Source: Chara braunii (lineage: Eukaryota; Streptophyta; Charophyceae; Charales; Characeae). Taken from it: a DNA stretch of 64,000 nucleotides. The notes beneath the pieces are model-generated. The model had not been told where the DNA came from and searched no databases. It saw only the letters and a program-made list of their open reading frames with translations. The stretch spans positions 3,215,603 through 3,279,602 of the forward strand of contig BFEA01000024.1 of NCBI GenBank assembly GCA_003427395.1, given 5' to 3'. The translations under genes were made by a program, and so were the position numbers. This document shows, piece by piece, positions 33,391 to 45,060 of this stretch; positions within the stretch are counted from its first letter, which is position 1, and each line of letters begins with the position of its first letter.

Positions 33391-34651
33391 AAGCTACAGC
33401 ACTGCACACAATCTGCACTAGTGCACTCTAGATGCCTACTGCAGTGTAATGAACAGACCAATTTAAAATAAATAACGATTTAATTGGTGGCTGTGTCAGA
33501 GACTATACATTCGGGCCCAACAGGTAAGTAAGATTCCTACAAACGAAACTATTTTTAGTCCAATTAGTCCGGGAATGGAATGCACAATGAACAGAAATGT
33601 TCTAATTATGTTGTCTGCCAGATGTCAAATGGTTGTACATCTAAACTAATCAAAACATAAAAATAAAATCATTTGTGTGGATGAGGACAGTATGGAATTT
33701 TTCTCAAACTGATCACCTGAAATCTACCCCTCCCTTAACTCCCCTGAATGTCACTTGACGTCAGCGTCCCTGAGCTATCCAGAGAGTAGTGCGTGACTAA
33801 AGTTGTGCACGGCCCACCCCTGTGCCCCGAGTAGCTACTGAGCCGGCCAGCCATGCACTGTGTTTATCCTCGTGTGCACGAGCCTCACAACCATTGGCTG
33901 ATCCAGAGGCAATTTAACGACCGCCCCCAAGTGTCATCAGGAATTATTTTACGTCGCAGCAAGACGACGATTAGAGCCAATGATTTCCCCTTCCGGTGCT
34001 TATTTAAAGACGCCTTGTCTCGTTTCCCACTTAGGGCTGCCTGCCCTTCAGTACCCATCTAACAGCGCAGCGAGCCGAACAAAGGACAAGCAACAAAGCA
34101 TGCGTGCTCTACTCCCGGTGGGTTGGCATGGTGACCGTGACCCAGTGCTTCGTCCAGGGCCCTTCAGAAAGCTCCGCCCATCTTCTCCCAGATGCTCCAT
34201 GTGAACATTGCCAACTCTCAAGGTTGAGCGCACTCGACACCTCACAATTAGAGGATTCTCAAGAAGGAACACACAACCTCACGGTAAGAAGTGTTGAAGA
34301 GGTTAGATAAGGTTAAGAGCAACATACCTCAAATAGCTGCCCCCAACAACAGAGATAATCTCACCAGATGACCTGACGCCGATTGTGATGACCAGTCATT
34401 GCTTCGGCACAACCAACATTGCACGCCGTTCCACCTCAGCACCAATCGCTCATCAGATAGTTCTCATCACACTGTCCAGACCCACATTACACCACATAGC
34501 CTTCCTGGCGATCCCTCACCTCCTGGGTCGCCACTCACTCGTCTCCGCCCTCCTCACTACACACCACTTACGGCCCAACTCACCAAGCAGCCCGCATGAA
34601 TGTACCGCATGAGGCAGAAGACAAGCGCCAGATGAGCGCAATCGTACCACA
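33391..34651 (-). mobile_element. E3 untranslated leader
   Basis: About 1.26 kb between primer-binding site and gag on the minus strand. The stretch 34050-34240 aligns to E1 3230-3390. No conserved frame. Confidence 0.7.
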
Positions 34652-34663
34652 ACTCTGATACCA
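34652..34663 (-). other. Primer-binding site of E3
   Basis: On the minus strand TGGTATCAGAGT follows the LTR end by three bases. It differs from the E1 site by one base and fixes E3 orientation. Confidence 0.88.
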
Positions 34664-34666
34664 AAT

Positions 34667-35929
34667 TGCAAGGAAGATGAGCAATAGCGAACTTCAGCAA
34701 TCAAACAGCATCATATACACAAGACCAGATAGTCTCCGAAGCAAACTTGACACCAATCTATAGAGTGCACTTCTTAATAACATATTATTAAAAAAATACC
34801 AAAAAAAAGAAATTCAAAACACATAAAACAGCAACTCAAAAGTGCATTTTCAGGCAATTTTGCCAAAAAACAACTTCATCAAAATTTCAGGATTTTCAGG
34901 ATGATTAACAGCCCAAATTCTAATCACCCAAATGACACCAAATTTGACACACAACAAGCTTGTCCTAAAACAAAAACAGGCAAAAAACAAAATTCCAAAA
35001 AAACACAAAATTTGACCCCGAAACCCTAATTTCAGGATCATTCATCGTTACCCAGGGCCGAAAAGTGGAGGTCCCCGTTAACCACTTGTGGAGTTTCACC
35101 AAATAAGAACACACCAAGAGCTCATAATTGACAATGCTGGTAAAGTCTCATCATCATCATTAATGAAGAACCAATGTTGATATCCTATTTGGCGCTCGGC
35201 GCCCAGACTACAGATAGCAGATCCTATCTAGCCTAGACTACAATGCCGAAAATGACAGCAACAACTTTTCCGAAGTACGAGCATACAGCAACCAATGTCG
35301 CACGCTTCCAGCACCAGGTATGTCTCTCGCCTCACTCACAACCTCGTTCCCCAACACACAGATGCCACTTGCACCCAAGGACCACCCTGCGCCATACCCA
35401 GCTTACAACAGTGCAGCTCGACTATGGCTGCCTGCTCCTTAACGCTCGCCCGTGAGCGCGTGAGCGCTGGCCAGCTATTAGCGCAGCAGTGCTTGCGCAG
35501 CATGCAGCCAACACCCGAATGCCCAATGTGGAGGCAGGCCCTTTGCTATATGGAAGTGGCCTGCCTTCTTGCTGTCCCAGGTTGCGCTGGGCCTTTCCCA
35601 AGAAGCTTCCGATAGGCCCCGGTAGAATGAGGCCCAGTCCACACAAGGCCCTGGGCCTGTAGTGGTTGCTCGCGCCCAACTGTCAACGGCCTGTGTTAGG
35701 CCCACATCACGTATCCAGCCCAGGGCCTGCCGTCGATACATTCACACAGGCTGCCCAGGGCGTGGGTTCTTCCAACCAACTGGCACTGCGCAACTGCCTG
35801 AATTTCCTTGAGTTGCGTGGTGACCGAAATAGGGGCCCTCAGGCCCTCGTCGTGCCTGCCTTCACTTAGGGCGGCCGATGTGATACTTGGCAGGGCCTGA
35901 AAGGGGCTCATAGGGGCATAAGCCTCGCA
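34667..35929 (-). mobile_element. 5' LTR of E3
   Basis: The LTR is 1263 bp, with TG/CA ends (34667-34668 and 35928-35929). The outer part shares the CCCTAAGTGAAGG words of the E1 LTR (35870 region, reverse complement). An A-rich insert of about 340 bp (34735-35090) is absent from the other LTR remnant. It is flanked by ATAT at 35930-35933, matching 28202-28205. Confidence 0.85.
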
Positions 35930-36896
35930 ATATTTTGATGTGAAAAGTTTTGGCATCCCACCCTGTATAGGCGAGATGCTGCCAAAATTTTCCTTATTCT
36001 CTTGTGCTCATTGAGAGAGAGTTTTAAAATCTGGTTTAATGAGAATTTAAGTGAGATGTGATATGTGGGTTTATTAATATTGTTATCCACACACTTAATA
36101 TTTAGTATTGGGATTTGGATTGTGATGTATTACAGGTTCTTCTTGGCCATTTCGATTCAAGATCTAATTCAGTTTCAGCCCGATCCTACGAGGATCGTCT
36201 TCTGTTATCTTTTGATAACAGGTCAGTTGGTTGGTTGCCGATTTGTCCGCTCACGACACAACTTTGCTTACACCTGTACCTAACTTGATCCCTTAGCCCT
36301 GAGATTTAATATGTTTCGTTGAGATTTTTAACCAGACTCTTAATGACCATTATAAAGAACTGATGAGTTTTAATGGAAAGTTGGACGAATGGTTGGGGCT
36401 TGAGTGTGTGAGGCGTGGTGTGAGTTACAGTGAACAGTAAAGTTCACCACATTGGTGTATGGCAATGTGACTTTCGTGTGTGCATATGTTTATGCAGGTT
36501 AGTGTTTTGGAGCTTGGTATACGAGCCTTACCTTGGAGGCAATGAGAATGACAACCATATGTCGCACGATTTACATACTTGATGGACTTATCTTTCCCTC
36601 TTTTATCTTATCTCGAGTTTTGATTTAACGTGGGTGTTGAGATGCTTATCTACTTAGTGATTTTGCTTGTTATTTTTTATAGTTGGACATTGAAGTCTGT
36701 GACAGCCGTCAATTTCAAACCGCTTGACTGCTTTCAAGGCACTGGATGATGGGGCTCGTCTCCAGGGTCATGAGCGTCGACCGCCACTAAGGATCGGAAC
36801 CTGTCTACCACCCACTCTCCACAGTGTGCAGACTAGGGTAGACTTCTCAACCGCCTTGGATGTTGTGTAGAGTCGAGAGATTAAGCCCTCAAGGCG
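35930..36896 (+). other. Copy A, right part, after E3
   Basis: Resumes family sequence directly after E3. 36140-36240 carries GATCCTACGAGGATC and a hairpin CTGTTATC/GATAACAG, also found in C (46840-46880), B (38400-38440) and D (57650-57680). 36690-36896 aligns to C 47388-47597 and is hairpin-rich. It ends at GGCGC (36896), where inverted copy B begins. Confidence 0.7.
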
Positions 36897-37260
36897 CGTT
36901 GTCGAGCGCATCGGTTCGGCACCGCACGGGGCAGCGCGGGACCCTCCCGGCCGCGTCACGCAGGAGTTGGTTCTAATCCTCATCGCGAATGTACATGGAG
37001 CTTCCGCAAGCCGCTCCGGCCGAGTGCGCCAGCCATACCTCTCGCGAGCCCCTATGACAGGATAGGGCCTACACGAGGCACGACTTACCTCCACCTTACG
37101 GGAGTTGTCACCTCCCTTCGGTGGGCGTATCCCCGCCGAGCTACCAGTCCACAGTACGAAAGTTGATCAGTTGCATCGCAGAGGTGGACCAGCCGAGGCC
37201 GTTTCTCGTTCGCTGTAGCATAGGGGGTACGCGCGGTGCTACGCCTCTATCGGACCCGCA
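36897..37260 (-). other. Conserved terminal block of copy B
   Basis: On the minus strand this block matches C (two copies) and D. Constant words include GGGGATACGCC, GAGGTAAGT and GCGTGACGCGG. Stems change with compensation; here the loop CCTGTC is closed by CCCTAT/ATAGGG (37050-37067), and CCACC/GGTGG encloses GGGAG/CTCCC. It begins at GTTGTCGAGCG, complementary to the end of block C. No open frame is conserved. Confidence 0.75.
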
Positions 37261-39430
37261 CGCGAACCGACATCTTGGGGGGCTGAGGTCCCAAGCGCGA
37301 CTCGTCGCCGGTCGACTAGGACGCATCCCACACGCCACGCGCACACCACTATAAAGAACATAAAAATAAAACACACAAATACACATATACACGAAACGAC
37401 ACAAAGCAAACAACGCGACAACGCTCCTAGTCCCTCGGTAGCTATCCCATAACTTTCTGACGTGAATATTAGATAGGCGTTGCGAGCGAGATTTAGTATA
37501 AAACCGCGCGGATGCAGAGCCTAATCATATCGACTCGCAATGCAAGCGTACGCAAGCAGTCGCAGTGATGGCGTAGTATGTAGTGCCCATAATCAAGCGG
37601 TCCCTCGTGGATTCGAGTACCGCTTATGACACTCGAGCGTCAGACTCGAAGTATCGTGAGGGTCTAATCCCTCACTATATTGCACGGCTGAAGGAATAGC
37701 CGTGCGGCCGCCGCGAGACCTCCAGCCTTTGGCCTGAGTGTCTCGACAGGCAAGGCAAATAGGCTCTGCCCGAGGGGTAATCCCTTCTATGCAGAGTCTA
37801 GGGCTTGGGATGTCCTTGACAAGGACCTCGAATTCCGGCCTAGGACCAACGTCCCACTAAGAAACCCTCAAGAAGCAAACGAACAGGGTGAAGGGTCTTC
37901 CTTATTCTTCTCAACCTCAATCCCTAAGTAAGCCTTTAGTACGTGGCCCCTCAGGCCACACGAACATCCAACATAGGTACACACACACACACATATATAT
38001 ATATATGGGGGATAAGCATGTGACGATCACTTCTCACAATCACAGTGGGGCTCCTCACAACCATATGTATATGTGTGATCGCAGGCAGTCAAATCCAAAA
38101 TCCGAACCACAAAACATGCCTGCAATCACATCAAAGAATCAAACAAAGTCCACGCGCTACACGGAGTCAACCCCAACCACTCTCTATACTCATACCCCTC
38201 GCTTTAGCCATGCAAACCCCAGCCTCCTATCCAACCAATCAAAATTAAATACTCAGTGTCTTTGTTAAATTGTCATTCAATAAAAGTCCGGGTGAAACCT
38301 TAACAAAACAATAAAAATCACCAAGGCTAAAGCCTTTTAGGTTAAGTATGGAGGGTGAGTTGGAATTGAGTCGTAAGCCGACGAATAGGCAACCGACCTG
38401 TTATCAGTGATAACAGAAGGTGATCCTCGTGGGATCAAAGTTGAATCTAGTTCAAAATCCTGAATCGAATTGTTCAAAGAAGGATCTGTAACACGACACA
38501 GGCCAATGTCCAGGCTAAGCTTATAAGCGCACAAGGAATAACCTCCATATCACGTTCTTACAGAAATCCTCCTGATAGCCAAGCCTAGGTCTATCTTTGC
38601 GCACGTGCCCAAGAAAAAGGCAGATCTTTGGCATCATCCTCCCTATCCAAGGTGGATCGCCAGAATCGCCACCTGTCGAACTATAATCCAACTCCTCTAA
38701 ATTAGGAAAATTTTGGGAGCGCTTCCCGTAGGAAAAGTGCCTTCTTAGAATTTATATCAGCCCGGATATGAAAACAGAAATAGTCTTTGACTCTCCAAAG
38801 TCAAATTTTGTCTAACTCCTTGAATTAGCAAAAAATTTGGGCAGCATTCCCTTTAGAAAAGGAGAATTCCCAAACTTTTACTAAGCCATTTATATAAGTC
38901 AGACAAGCTGAACTTTGAAAAAGTCAAATTTTGACTAACTCCTTAGATTTGCAGAAATTTCGGCAGCGCTTCCCGTAGAGAAAGTAGCTTACCAAAATTT
39001 ATACAAAGCTAAGTTCAGAAAAAAAAGACCTTAACTTTCCAAAGTCAAATTTTATCTAACTCCTTGGATTAGCAAAAATTTGGGCAGCACTCCCTTTATA
39101 AAAGGAGGTTTTCCAAATTTTTACTAAGCCAAAAAGTCAGAAAGACTGGACCCTGAAAATGACAAAATCTGACTAACTCCTTGATTTTGTAGAAATTTCG
39201 GCAGCGCTTCCCGTAGAGAAAGTAGCTTACCAAGATTTATACAAGACCAAGTAAAATAAAAGATCCCAAAAAATGCAGAAATTGATCTAAGTAAAATAAA
39301 CTTAACTCAGAAAATGCAAGAATTGAAACTAACTCCTATGGCTCTAGCACGTGGCGAGCAACTAAAGCAACTACCTATCAAACTGAAACTCAGACTAAGT
39401 AGTGGCCTCACTCAGTCACATGCAGGCCAA
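37261..39430 (-). other. Copy B, central non-coding part
   Basis: Aligns in inverted order to C 45890-47970. It holds perfect hairpins, in plus coordinates GCACGGCT/AGCCGTGC (37683-37704), GTGAGGG/CCCTCAC (near 37657-37676) and AAGCGGT/ACCGCTT (near 37597-37628). An alternating AC/AT microsatellite lies at 37979-38006. The alternating CGGGAAGC and GGGAGTGCTGCCC-type units fill 38700-39240. Confidence 0.65.
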
Positions 39431-39529
39431 ACCAGAAAGGTAAGTACTCTCACCATCCCCAAGTCAATTTGGACAAACAATAGTTTGTAGTCTTTCAATG
39501 ATTTATCCCTTTATACCCAGCTTACATAG

Positions 39530-40195
39530 GGCATAAAGCTAGACCACCCAAACTTATGGAACATGTCTAGCTCAACCATGAAGTATACATAAACATAGGG
39601 CACAAGCCTGAAGATTCAGCTCAAGATTCAGCTCAAGATTCAGCACAAGCACGATCATCTTCAGCTCAAGATTCAGCCTGCCCCTTCGTACCACAAGTTT
39701 ATTCTTAATTAGTACTCTCTTCAGTTGGTGATAAGCTATAGTCATACCACCCAAACTTATGGAACCCTGTCTGACTAGCCTGTTCATAGATAATATAATA
39801 ATAAGGTATAACTACTTTATAACCTTCTGGTTCCAGCATATGTGAGGCGTTGGACCAAGACCACCCAAACTTATGGAACATGTCTTGGTCCTCAGCCTCG
39901 TTCATTTCTCTTAAAGCCAAAGCAGGAAGAGGTTGAGCCACCCAAACTTATGGAACATGCTCAGACCTCTTCGTTCAGGAACTAAAGAAACTGACAAAAA
40001 ACCCCAAATAAAACAAGGCGACCAAGCCACCCAAACTTATGGAGCATGCTCAGTCCCTGAAAGTCATCCGCAGTCAGCCCTCACAAGTCAGAGCAACCAG
40101 ACCACCCAAACTTATGGAACATGTCTGGACCTCCAAGCAATCCAAAATAAACATAGCACTGGGCCTTCGTAAACTTATGGAACTGGCCCAACCTT
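39530..40195 (-). repeat. Copy B stem-loop array (constant loop, variable stems)
   Basis: Seven units carry CACCCAAACTTATGGAACAT (plus strand) between complementary arms: AGCTAGAC/GTCTAGCT (39537-39572), AGTCATAC/GTCTGACT (39740-39776), GGACCAAGAC/GTCTTGGTCC (39852-39891), AGAGGTTGAGC/GCTCAGACCTCT (39928-39970, one bulge), GACCAAGC/GCTCAGTC (40020-40055), CCAGAC/GTCTGG (40097-40128) and TGGGCC/GGCCCA (40160-40190). Five are perfect or have one bulge. The reverse complement of the loop aligns to the loops of A and C. Confidence 0.88.
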
Positions 40196-40439
40196 TGGTT
40201 GACTCGGTCAAACTTCATGCAATACAACCTTTCTCCCAGCCTTCCCCCAAATGCAACCCCACAATCTGCTTTCAGTCAAACAATAAAATTGAAACTGATA
40301 TTGCACAAACATTCCTTCATTTAGTCTGATTATGTCATGTAAGTCAAACATAAAGTCGACGTAAAGGGGCATGCAGTATATTCAGTCAAAGTATAAAAAA
40401 GGAATATAGATAGGGGCTATAACTGGGTTTATAGAGTGG

Positions 40440-40790
40440 ACGCCATGATTACCTTTCAGTTCCCTGCCTCGAGAACTCCTCCTGAGTTCCGGCAGAGCTC
40501 CCGCAATCGGTGGGCTGACTCCCCACAAAGCCTTGCTACGGCCCTACGGGTTGCAATCCCGCCTGCCGCCTTCCTCTCAGAACAAGATTAGACTTAGACT
40601 TAGAAAGGCAGAAAATAGAGGTTTCAGACTCTCGAGATACAAGAGGGGGCCAACTCAACTCCCAGGGGAGGGCCTTGATATCTTCACTCGCCTGAGGGCC
40701 CCGCAATGATGGCCAAAAGAGAACACGCAGCATCTCAGTCAGACCAACGTCAAACTGTAGATACAGCCCCTTCCTGACGACTCTCCAACT
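40440..40790 (-). other. Copy B box shared with A and D
   Basis: GAACTC/GAGTTC (40473-40489) precedes the box CCGGCAGAGCTCCCGC, and a GTGGG/CCCAC hairpin with a 7-base loop follows (40500 region). A CGGG..CCCG hairpin (about 40547-40562) is tRNA T-arm-like. 40560-40770 aligns to A 25260-25490 in inverse. Confidence 0.6.
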
Positions 40791-43700
40791 CACAACACCA
40801 GCTCTCCGATACCCCTCCACAGCCCAACCGACCGTCACACGTACATTACTTGTGTGCAAGTGCCACGTGCTGTAGCCGCGTTTGGTGCATGCCTCGTTAT
40901 GCCAAGCGCCGTACGCAGCACAAGCCTGAAGCAGTCTGCAGCAGTTACTAGCAACCCTTAGTAGTCGGCAGCTTTGTACGTAACCGAAGGAAATAACAGC
41001 CATAGCTTGTGCACAGTCAAGCGGTCCAGCAGCAACCGTTTGTGCCCGACCAAGTGATCCAGCCGCCGATATACAGTAACTTGCAGCAGTCTGTGTACTG
41101 CCAAACGACCAGCAATCTGTCCTGATGTGAGGCAAGTCGAGTGTGCACAGCTACCGACTCCCCGCCCTGCCACTTCGGTTGGTGACACAGTCAGTGCTTT
41201 TCGCTGCTCGGCAGTCCCTAACCTTATTGCTGTCTTCTGCTGCCTCGTTCGACTGTTCGGGCAGCCTCCTTGGCTTGCAGGTAAGCTCCCAGTCCTACTA
41301 CTCACCCCACTGTTGTTCAGTATGGCGGGATGGGCAGAGGTAGGAATAGCTCTCACTAGGATCATGCCATCACTAGAGCGATTCGCCACTTTTGCCCGAC
41401 TTCAGGCTCCGTTTGCCGTCGTCAGCCCTCCCGTAAAGTAGCCTTTCCCTCGCTGAGCAAGAACTGTACGCTACTACCCAGATGCAGTGCAGAGGATAGA
41501 AAGGAGGCTACTTACACCATTAGAGTGAGCAACACACGGGCCTAACAGGTAAGTCCCCTCTCCCTCGTCAATGGCTTTACTCTGCTATTGCTAAGCCGGA
41601 CGGGCAGCAATCGGTCCACAGGTAGGCTTCCCAATCTGGCCAGCCCTCGCCTCACACCGCTTCGCTCACTGAACTGGGTAGCACTGGATCGCAAAAAAGT
41701 CTGTAATTCCGCCCCCGGCTTCTCAGTTGCTCCGACGAACAGTATACCGGCCAAAAATATGTATGCCTACATCTCTGCTCTCTCACTCCTGTTCGCCCCC
41801 CTCTCGTCACTTCCCAATCCTCTTGTTAGTCCGCCTTTCCCTCTGAACATACCCCGTCAACAGTGCAAACTGAGGGGGTACCTGCCGCTAGTCCCTTGTC
41901 GCCCCTACTACTCAGCATTATTACTTCCAACTTCGGTCCATTCCGTATCACCAGTTAGCTCGTCTTTCGAGGTGAGCCCACTTTTCCCTCTCTCTCCCTC
42001 GAACGAAACAAGGTAAATAGGCGGCATCAAAATACTAAGCGAAACGCTTATACGATCATGGCCTGCGACCCGCTCAACGGCCTACAGACAGCATCAGAAG
42101 GATGAATCTTACATTGGAACACGGAAAGATACACTGTCAACTCTGAGTCCACTTCTTTCGCGCAAGCCTTTCTCTCTAATTCACATTTGTACTAATCTTC
42201 TTCTGACTCTAACCGTACCATTCGATTCGCAATACTCGATAATCCCCGAAACGAGCTTTACATTATCAAAAACGAATAAGAGACACTCGAGTTACAACGA
42301 TTTCTACTCTCCATTTCCTTCGCTCCCAGCACCGTCGCGCACCCCTTTCTCTTACTAGCTTCTAATCCACTAACCTTCTGTCATAACTAACCTCAAATTC
42401 AGACTTGCCCGATACTAAAACCTCGTATTACCACTTTATCCCGTCCGAATCTGTCGATAATCAGGCAGGATATACTTACTTCCTTCTTCTCAATCCTCTT
42501 TCCTTCCATAGCTCATCACGTACCCTTCTTCCCTTACTTCTATTATGGTTTCTCCTCGCACTAATCTAGCTTTGGATCCGGGGTCGCCCACCCCGAAAAC
42601 CCCCTGACCAACCTCTCTCCGGCCTACTTCCTTCACCGAACGGGCGACTATCCGATATCTAACCTCTCGCCATAGCTGCGCCCCCTTTACTTCTTCACAC
42701 GCACCTAGTGCGACTTATTCGCCAGATCCGTCCTTTTCCTTCCCGCTCGCCCGCTGCTCCGACTCTCTGTCGTCCACTCGCCCTCTTCTCCTTTCAGCCT
42801 GCTGTCTAGCGCACTCGTCTCCCCGCTCGTTCCAGCCGACTTAAGGAGAGCTTTAGCGACGACCTGCCGCTGGCAGATTAGTTTTGTCTCCCACCTCTAT
42901 GCCCGGGTCGTCGCCGCTCGGCTGGCTGTCGCCACAGTCTCCTCACTCCCTTTTGCTCAGTTGTCGCCTATTCCCACCGCGGAGTGTATCCGACCCACTT
43001 TCCAGTACGGGACCGTTCTCTCCGGCCAACGGGGTCTTGGCTCCTTCAGTTTTCTCGGCTTGCCACCGTGGTGGGCTACACCGGCCACCTGTTCCGACGA
43101 TCGACTACTAGGTGATTTGACCGGTGCTTTCACCCCTATACCCAAGCTCTGACGAATGATTTGCAGGCCAATATCGCCGGCGAGCCTATACCAATCGTCT
43201 CTGGTCTAGCCCTGCTCATGGCACCGTAGCCCTCCTTGATTACCCTTGTAAGTTGTAACATCCTAACTTTTAACAGATGCCCTACGGGACCAACTACGGG
43301 CACAGGCCCCGAGGTATCACCATTCAACTGCCCACCCCCGGGCCATGCTAAGCTTTTTTGTATCACCCCAATTTTTACGGATGTACCGAAGGACTCCTAC
43401 CGGCACCGTGGCTTCTCAGAGCTTGGGCAGCCCCACGCATCGCAGAACATCTTGGTTTTGCACATCAAGTTCCATCATCCGGGTTCGAGCAAGGGTCTGT
43501 ATTTCAATAGTTCAGTGGCGTACCCACTGAGCCATGCTCTTGGGGTCCTAACAGCCGCCACGGTACCACGTCCCACAACGGAACGGGACCGTTAAATAGA
43601 AAATAAAAAATAAAAATGGTTATATGAAAGCCACCAACGGGAAACGAGAATCTACCGGCACCCCGCCAGTCCCGTGGGTCGTGCCCGTTAACAAAATTGA

Positions 43701-44150
43701 GGGGGGGATAGCCCTGTCGGGCCCTCAACCCCCCCCCGGTTTTCTTCCACGCTGCCCCACTGCTCCCTTATCGTCGTATGCTGGCCCCGATGCCCGAACC
43801 TCCGTAGCAACAGTCCAATGTCATAACCTATAGGGCTAAGCCCAAGCCTGGGACTGCCCTGCGCGAATTTCCACAAAAGATGGTATGGCGCATCGCCCAG
43901 ATCTTCGAAAACGGTCCGGGCTTTTATTCCTACCTATAACCGAGTGCGCTACCAATGAACACCTGCGCAGCTCGTTCGGACTGCGCCATGGTTACCATGG
44001 ATGTTATACAGCATACCACCCCGACCGTTAATGGTAGATATGTCAAACTCAAAGTAAATTGTAATAACCAAAGAGTCAGACCAAACCAACGAGAAGATCA
44101 CACGCACGCCTTAAAATCTGCGTGCCCACACACTCTCTAGCCTAGTCACG
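40791..44150. other. Unclassified stretch, no gene recognised
   Basis: Several long frames occur on both strands but show no motif. AGGTAAGT-like words recur (41278, 41548), and pyrimidine-rich tracts dominate 42000-42900. Two tRNA-like minus-strand signals lie at 43485-43560 and 43890-43990. I see no full-length repeat or coding domain. Confidence 0.4.
43485..43990 (-). repeat. Two tRNA-like (possible SINE) signals
   Basis: On the minus strand TGGCTCAGTGGGTACG resembles a pol III A box and GCTCGAACCC, about 40 bases later, a B box. About 430 bp upstream, TTGGTAGCGCACTCGG and TTTTCGAAGAT show the same order. Neither folds into a complete cloverleaf by eye, so these are not called as tRNA genes. 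Confidence 0.3.
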
Positions 44151-44300
44151 CACCCAGCCACTCCTGGCTGAGTGGCTGAGGTTTCAACACCCGAAGTCCC
44201 TGTAGAGGCAACTGGGACCTCTACTGGCTGTTCCCTTTTGCTATCCTATAGTCAGGGCAATAAGGGACAATGTGGTCGGGCCTTACGCGGAATACTTAAT
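44150..44300 (-). pseudogene. Fragment of an E2-type gag/protease linker
   Basis: The minus strand encodes KREQPVEVPVASTGT, matching KRERPVEVAVPSTGT in E2 just after its zinc knuckle (16180-16230), and the region upstream aligns to E2 16125-16180. It is a short relic of a fifth Ty3 copy, lacking all neighbours. Confidence 0.7.
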
Positions 44301-44744
44301 CTTTAAACCAAAGCTATTTTCTGTCGCTTGCGAAAACCAGGGCGGATACCCTTGTAAGGGCATTCGCACCGACAGTGTGTTAGTCGACACTTGAGTCTCA
44401 AACGCAACCCTCGAGACCATTAAGGGTCATGTGAATATGGGTACTGCATAGTACGTCGTCCTTGCGACTGCTTGTGTATTCAGCCGTGGCTAGTCGATAT
44501 GAGTAAGTCTGCGTCCTAACGATATTTATCCTGAGTCTCGCGCGCGACGCCTAAGTGATTCTCATGTTGGAAAAGTTCTGGGTTGGTTCCAAAAAGGGAC
44601 TAGGAGTACTTGTTCATGTGAGTAACTTGGTCTATTTTGGCATGGTGTAACGCATGATAAAGAGGATGCGTTCTAGTCGATCGACGATGAGTCACGTTTG
44701 GGACTTCATCCCCCCATTGCGTTGACTCACGTAGGGTCCGATAG
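44301..44744 (+). other. Partial family copy upstream of copy C
   Basis: 44379-44600 aligns to 47598-47820 (GTTAGTCGAC start, GACTGCTTG, TGGCTAGTCGATAT) at only about 60% by eye. With the block at 44745 it makes a second right end. It could be an LTR-like 5' copy of C, or the tail of a separate neighbouring copy; the low identity favours the latter. Confidence 0.55.
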
Positions 44745-45060
44745 AGGTGTGGGATCGCGCGTACCCCCTATGCTACAACGTACGAGAAACGACTTTGGCT
44801 GGGCAACATCTGCGATTGCAACTGATTAGCTTTCGCACGTGGTTTGGAAGCTCAGCGGGGATACGCCCGTTCAAGGGTGGTGATAGCCCCTTGGGCGGAG
44901 GTAAGGTGTACCTTATGTGACCCTATCCTGTCGTAGGGGTTCGCAAGAGGTATGGTTGGTGCACTCGGTCGGAGCGGCGAGTAGCTCCACTGCGATATAA
45001 AAAATCCTGCTCGAAATCCTGCGTGACGTGGCCGGGAGGGTCCTCCTGCGGGACCGATGC
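44745..45060 (+). other. Conserved terminal block, left of copy C
   Basis: Contains GCGCGTACCCCCTATGCTAC, GGGGATACGCC, GGAGGTAAG and GCGTGACGTGG in the same order as the other three blocks. CCGTTCAAGG pairs with CCTTGGGCGG, and the loop CCTGTC is closed by CCCTAT/GTAGGG (44921-44938). Confidence 0.75.

Noticed and set aside
36355-36385. Possible hammerhead ribozyme core (CTGATGAG followed by GGAAAG)
   Set aside because: The bases between cannot form stem II and the GAAA box is not placed correctly; no flanking stems I and III.
43485-43990. Two functional tRNA genes
   Set aside because: A- and B-box-like words exist but no complete cloverleaf or acceptor stem; kept only as tRNA-like signals.
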